A stretch of 64,000 nucleotides of DNA from positions 1 through 64,000 of the forward strand of contig CM061253.1 of NCBI GenBank assembly GCA_022605425.2, read 5' to 3'. This document shows, in pieces, positions 60,169-64,000 of the stretch; positions within the stretch are counted from its first letter, which is position 1, and every line of letters starts with the position of its first letter. The stretch is from Hamiltosporidium tvaerminnensis (Eukaryota > Microsporidia > Dubosqiidae). The position numbers were made by a program, and so were the translations under genes. Below the pieces are notes generated by a model. That model saw only the letters and a list, made by a program, of their open reading frames with translations. It had not been told where the DNA came from and searched no databases.

Positions 60169-63100
60169 TTATTTTGATTCATAAAAACTAAGATTTTCTA
60201 AGGCTGTTTGTACTTTATCTGTAAAAACAGGATCGTTGTATTCTAAAAACTTTAACCAATTAAATAATCCTTTCATTTTTAATATTTTAATTCTGTTTTT
60301 AACTCCTTCTTCTTCTTTCCAACTTAAATTGATTATTAACCAGAGAATGCTTAATTCTAATTTTTTATTTTTAAATTTGGTTAATTCGATGATTCCATCT
60401 ATAATTTCATCGTGAAGCATCATTTTTTTGTATTTTAGATTGTTCGCTGATAAATTGACAAAAATATAAATAATTTGAGTAATTATTGGGAAATTAGATC
60501 GATTTACACGTGAAGTCAGTTTTTTGAAGTAACAAAAAATAGAATTTAAAAGTGAATTAAATCGTCTAAAAATATATTTTAACTCTTCTTTTGTTCCACA
60601 AAGAAGATTTCTTAAAACATTCATTAACTGTTCCATTGCAGGTACACTCAGTTGAATTGGAATATTTTGTTGAAAATTTAATGGTTTTTCTTTTGATGTA
60701 TTTAAATTTTCAAATACATTATTTCGAGATGAATTTGAACGGCCTGTAATTTCTATATAAGAAATATCATCGTTTAAATAATTATTGGTTTGTGAAATCA
60801 TATCTGGATCTTCTAATTTACGATATTTAATATAATATTTGTCAAATTCAATTTCATTTTTAAAACATGAAATTATTTTTTTGTAAATATCTTCTGTTGG
60901 CTCGCCTATATATTTTGTAAAAAAATCTGGTTCTGTGTTTTTTATAAAATAAGTTTTTGTATCCCAATTGGATTCGTAAAGGAAGTTTTTTAAAAGGAAA
61001 AATAAATTGAATTCGATATTTTCTGATTTTTGAACAACAATTTTTAAACCGTTTTTATCCATAAATTTGTTTTTATAATTTCCGAATTCTAATAAAAGAT
61101 TTGAAAGAATAGAAAAAGTTTCTTTTTTGATTGCCACTAGAATATTTTCAACTAGATTGTCACTTTCTAATGGTTTTTCACTTAGTATTTCGTTAGAAAT
61201 AGTTTCACTTTCAATAGAAATTAATTCATTTGAATCTAAAAATTGTTTATTTGATTTCCCGTTTTGACTTTCTAATGTGTTTTTATTTTCAGAAAAATTT
61301 GTATTTATTTCTAAGATGTGATTCTTTTCCTGTAAATTTAATGAATTTGATGATTCATTGATTGTAAGTTTATTTTCAAAAGATTCTGAATTTAAAGAAG
61401 AAAATGAAAGATTTGACGAATTTGAATTACTAATATTTCCAAAAAAAGTAGAATTATCTTTTTTAGATATTGTTGTTGAACTGACACTAAGAATTTCTTG
61501 ACTGTCTAAAAATCTACCTTTTATTCCATCGAGACAACTATCATGTCCTATAATTTCATACATTTTACGAGGACTTGAATTTTTCTTTCTATTTAAATCT
61601 ACCAAGTAAATGCTTTCAAGAGTTTCTAAACAAATTTCTATTATTCGATATTCCGGTAATTCTGTTCGTAAAAATGTGACACTTCGGGTTAAACTTTTTA
61701 AAAGACAAAAAATTACTAAAAAAGTTTCATCAAATTTTTTTTCTGATAATTTATTTTTCAAAATTGCAAATATTGTAGGAATCACCAAACTTTTACAAAT
61801 TGATTTTCTATTTTCTTCCCATTTAGATGTGATGGCACACATAGAATATAAAACACTTACATAACTTACATTATTTCTATTTATATCTACAAAAAGATCA
61901 ATTAAATGATCAGGAAAATTTAAAATAGCACAAATCATTTGAACGTTTTCATTTTCTTGACTCAATTTTGAAAGTAAAAATAAAGATTTGTCTCTTTCTA
62001 TAAACAGAATTGAAGAAAGCATATTTAAAATTTTTTTTAACATTTCTAATTTTTTTTTTGTTTTTTCAGTATTTTTTTCTTTCATTTGAATTTTAAAATA
62101 TTTTTCTAAACCTTTTCTTCCAATTATAGGTTTATCAAGTTTATAATCTTTTGGATGAACAGAAGATTCTGTCATTTCTATTTGATCAGAAAAATCTAAC
62201 AAGTCAAAATTATCAGTTAATTCAGTCAAATCATCATTTTTTACATTGAAAAATTGATTTTCAAATTTTTTTGATATCGAAAAATCAATATCTTGAAAAA
62301 ATATCTTTTCATAAAAATTCGAACCATCATTTTCTTCAATAAATTCTTCAGTAAAAAAATTCTTAGAATTTATTGAATTATTTATATTTGGTTTATTAAT
62401 AGAAATACAAAAATTAGAATTTTTACTTTCAATAATTTTTTCGATATCAGAAACAGAATTCTGAAAATAAATATATCCCTTTAAATCTTCATCTTTTAGG
62501 TTCATTATTCTGTCATACAAATTATCAACTTCATTTATAATTAAACTTTTATTTCTCATCATTTCTTTAATTCTTATTGATTCATAAACTAAATGCCAAT
62601 AAATACAACATTCAATAATTCTTAATTTAACTCGAATATCCGATTTATAAAATCTTTTTACTAAATTATTCATATCTATCGTTAAAATATTTTCTTTATC
62701 AATTATTCTTTCAATGAATGGTAAAAGATATAAAATATTAAATGAATTATCTAAAATCGATTGATTTACAATTTTTATAAATTTTTTAGATTTAAAAATA
62801 CCTAAAATTGATAAATTTTCTGAAATTATTTCAAATATTCTAAACAATTCATTTTTATGATAAGAAGATTCAAAATCGAATTCAATTTTGTTTTCAATAA
62901 TTATTATTAAAACTTTTACCATTAAAAAACTTACTGGTGGCATTAAATTACCAATTATAATTCTAAATGCAGAAATCAGTTTCAAAAAATATTTTTTGTT
63001 TTCAGTATCAAAATTTTTTAAAATAAAATAAATTTTCTCAAAAATTATTTCATGAATTTTAAATTCTTTGATTGTTTTGTTTATTTCATCATTTTTTATT

Positions 63101-63276
63101 GTAGTTAGTAACGATGAGATTTCACTGTATAAACTAAATATTTCTAAATCTTTCATATTTTTATATTTTTCAATATTGTTTGTTATAAATCCCTCTTCAA
63201 ATAATCTTATCTTCTCTAATTTATTACCTATAATTCTGTTTTTTATTTCTTTTAAATATTCTACTTTAAGTTGCAT
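60169..63276 (-). CDS. GID5: ARMC8/GID5-like armadillo protein, 1035 aa
   Basis: The C-terminal half matches the ARMC8 (human) / GID5-VID28 (yeast) family, the armadillo subunit of the GID/CTLH E3 ubiquitin ligase that helps receive substrate-receptor subunits. Diagnostic stretches in order: KSLTRSVTFLRTEL (about 524-537; family HSLSRSVQQLRTSF), LSNLLLEFGNYKNKF (about 720-735), VLRNLLCGTKEELKYIF (about 890) and the terminal repeat with INLSWKEEEGVKNRIKIL (about 977-994), which retains the family's NLxWNEEEG signature. The N-terminal half is alpha-helical and diverged. Two low-complexity Asn/Ser/Glu-rich insertions (about 285-345 and 580-690) make the protein longer than human ARMC8. The ORF is uninterrupted despite long A/T runs. 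It has the last CDS in the window and no obvious partner gene nearby. The family assignment is good; that a GID ligase exists in this organism is an inference. Confidence 0.82.
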   Translation of the reverse strand: MQLKVEYLKEIKNRIIGNKLEKIRLFEEGFITNNIEKYKNMKDLEIFSLYSEISSLLTTIKNDEINKTIKEFKIHEIIFEKIYFILKNFDTENKKYFLKLISAFRIIIGNLMPPVSFLMVKVLIIIIENKIEFDFESSYHKNELFRIFEIISENLSILGIFKSKKFIKIVNQSILDNSFNILYLLPFIERIIDKENILTIDMNNLVKRFYKSDIRVKLRIIECCIYWHLVYESIRIKEMMRNKSLIINEVDNLYDRIMNLKDEDLKGYIYFQNSVSDIEKIIESKNSNFCISINKPNINNSINSKNFFTEEFIEENDGSNFYEKIFFQDIDFSISKKFENQFFNVKNDDLTELTDNFDLLDFSDQIEMTESSVHPKDYKLDKPIIGRKGLEKYFKIQMKEKNTEKTKKKLEMLKKILNMLSSILFIERDKSLFLLSKLSQENENVQMICAILNFPDHLIDLFVDINRNNVSYVSVLYSMCAITSKWEENRKSICKSLVIPTIFAILKNKLSEKKFDETFLVIFCLLKSLTRSVTFLRTELPEYRIIEICLETLESIYLVDLNRKKNSSPRKMYEIIGHDSCLDGIKGRFLDSQEILSVSSTTISKKDNSTFFGNISNSNSSNLSFSSLNSESFENKLTINESSNSLNLQEKNHILEINTNFSENKNTLESQNGKSNKQFLDSNELISIESETISNEILSEKPLESDNLVENILVAIKKETFSILSNLLLEFGNYKNKFMDKNGLKIVVQKSENIEFNLFFLLKNFLYESNWDTKTYFIKNTEPDFFTKYIGEPTEDIYKKIISCFKNEIEFDKYYIKYRKLEDPDMISQTNNYLNDDISYIEITGRSNSSRNNVFENLNTSKEKPLNFQQNIPIQLSVPAMEQLMNVLRNLLCGTKEELKYIFRRFNSLLNSIFCYFKKLTSRVNRSNFPIITQIIYIFVNLSANNLKYKKMMLHDEIIDGIIELTKFKNKKLELSILWLIINLSWKEEEGVKNRIKILKMKGLFNWLKFLEYNDPVFTDKVQTALENLSFYESK

Positions 63277-64000
63277 TCTTCTTATTTTTTATGCCTTGCG
63301 TTTTATTTTTATTATTTTTTTAGTTTTATTTTTATTGGTTTTCTAAAAAAGGTATTTTTTTATTGATAATTTTAGTTTAGTAAAAAGGGTTTCCTAATAT
63401 TTCATTGGACAACAATGAATAATAATACATTTTGAATATATTAATACTAATTATTGGTATAAATGAAATCATTTTTTGTTATAAATTCATTTTCCTTTAT
63501 GAAACAATAAGACAAATGAGTTTTTTAAAGTAATTTAATTGTAAAATTTGAGTTTTGAATTTTTTTATTGAATTATTTCATTTAAAGAAAGAATCTTGAC
63601 TTCAATTTAAATGAAATCAATGTTTATTTTAATTAGATTTTAAAATTTTAAATTTTGAATATCAAATTAAACTGTAGGCCCTTAAAAACTTGCATAAAAA
63701 CAAACGCAAACCGCTTTTAATATCAAGCGAGAAAGATATTGTGTAAATAGTGTGAGATTTAGAAAATTACGGGGGAAAAGCAATGTGTTCTTTATAAATG
63801 AACTCATATATTATTTCATAAATATATTTATATAAACTTTCTTTTCTGTTTCATATCGAAAGTTTGATACTAATCTTTAAACAAAAGCAATCATTTTAGG
63901 TAAAATTCTTGAAAAAAGAACGCACAAATGAATTACGAACAGAAAATTTAAACAAATTACCAGTATGAAAAAAACTTCGAGCGAAATTTGAAGAAAATAT
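63277..64000. other. AT-rich stretch upstream of GID5
   Basis: No gene was recognised. The 63290-63350 segment is nearly pure T on the plus strand and would be the A-rich 5' flank of GID5. A short less AT-rich patch occurs at 63690-63780. Confidence 0.5.

Overview
The window is the left end of a chromosome. It opens with about 712 bp of CCCTAA telomere repeat and continues into very AT-rich, gene-poor subtelomeric DNA. All recognisable genes are uninterrupted single ORFs. The combination of a short UTP23, a SAR1 GTPase, many small predicted secreted proteins of no known family, paired leucine-rich-repeat paralogs, AATAAA signals overlapping stop codons and abundant decayed transposons suggests a microsporidian with an expanded, gene-sparse genome. 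This is an inference: no rRNA or tRNA gene that would settle it was seen.

Layout: (a) 1-2.3 kb: the telomere was added inside an ORF for a secreted-type protein, which stays open into the repeats. (b) 2.3-11.7 kb: mostly gene-free, with UTP23 and two copies of a ~730-bp dispersed element (family A). (c) 11.8-16.0 kb: an ABCG-type half-transporter pseudogene, a poly-C/poly-A block and a decayed LINE reverse transcriptase. (d) 16.7-21.6 kb: SAR1 and two small secreted-protein genes, set between arrays of TAACACCC (5' side) and GGGTGTTA (3' side). (e) 22.2-36.5 kb: a 4 x 78-bp tandem repeat, LRR paralog 1, a hAT-like MITE and a decayed integrase. (f) 36.6-44.7 kb: LRR paralog 2 and a third family A copy. 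(g) 44.8-59.3 kb: six more predicted secreted-protein genes, including a tandem related pair and a repeat protein whose repeats contain the same GGGTGTTA motif as the intergenic arrays. Copies of a second dispersed repeat (family B) lie here too. (h) 60.2-63.3 kb: an ARMC8/GID5-like armadillo protein.

Housekeeping genes present are UTP23 (small-subunit ribosome biogenesis), SAR1 (COPII budding) and a GID5/ARMC8 homolog (GID/CTLH ubiquitin ligase). Most other genes look like lineage-specific exported or surface proteins, typical of a fast-evolving subtelomere. The most unusual signal is the strand-oriented TAACACCC/GGGTGTTA arrays that bracket particular genes, and their apparent capture into a coding sequence.
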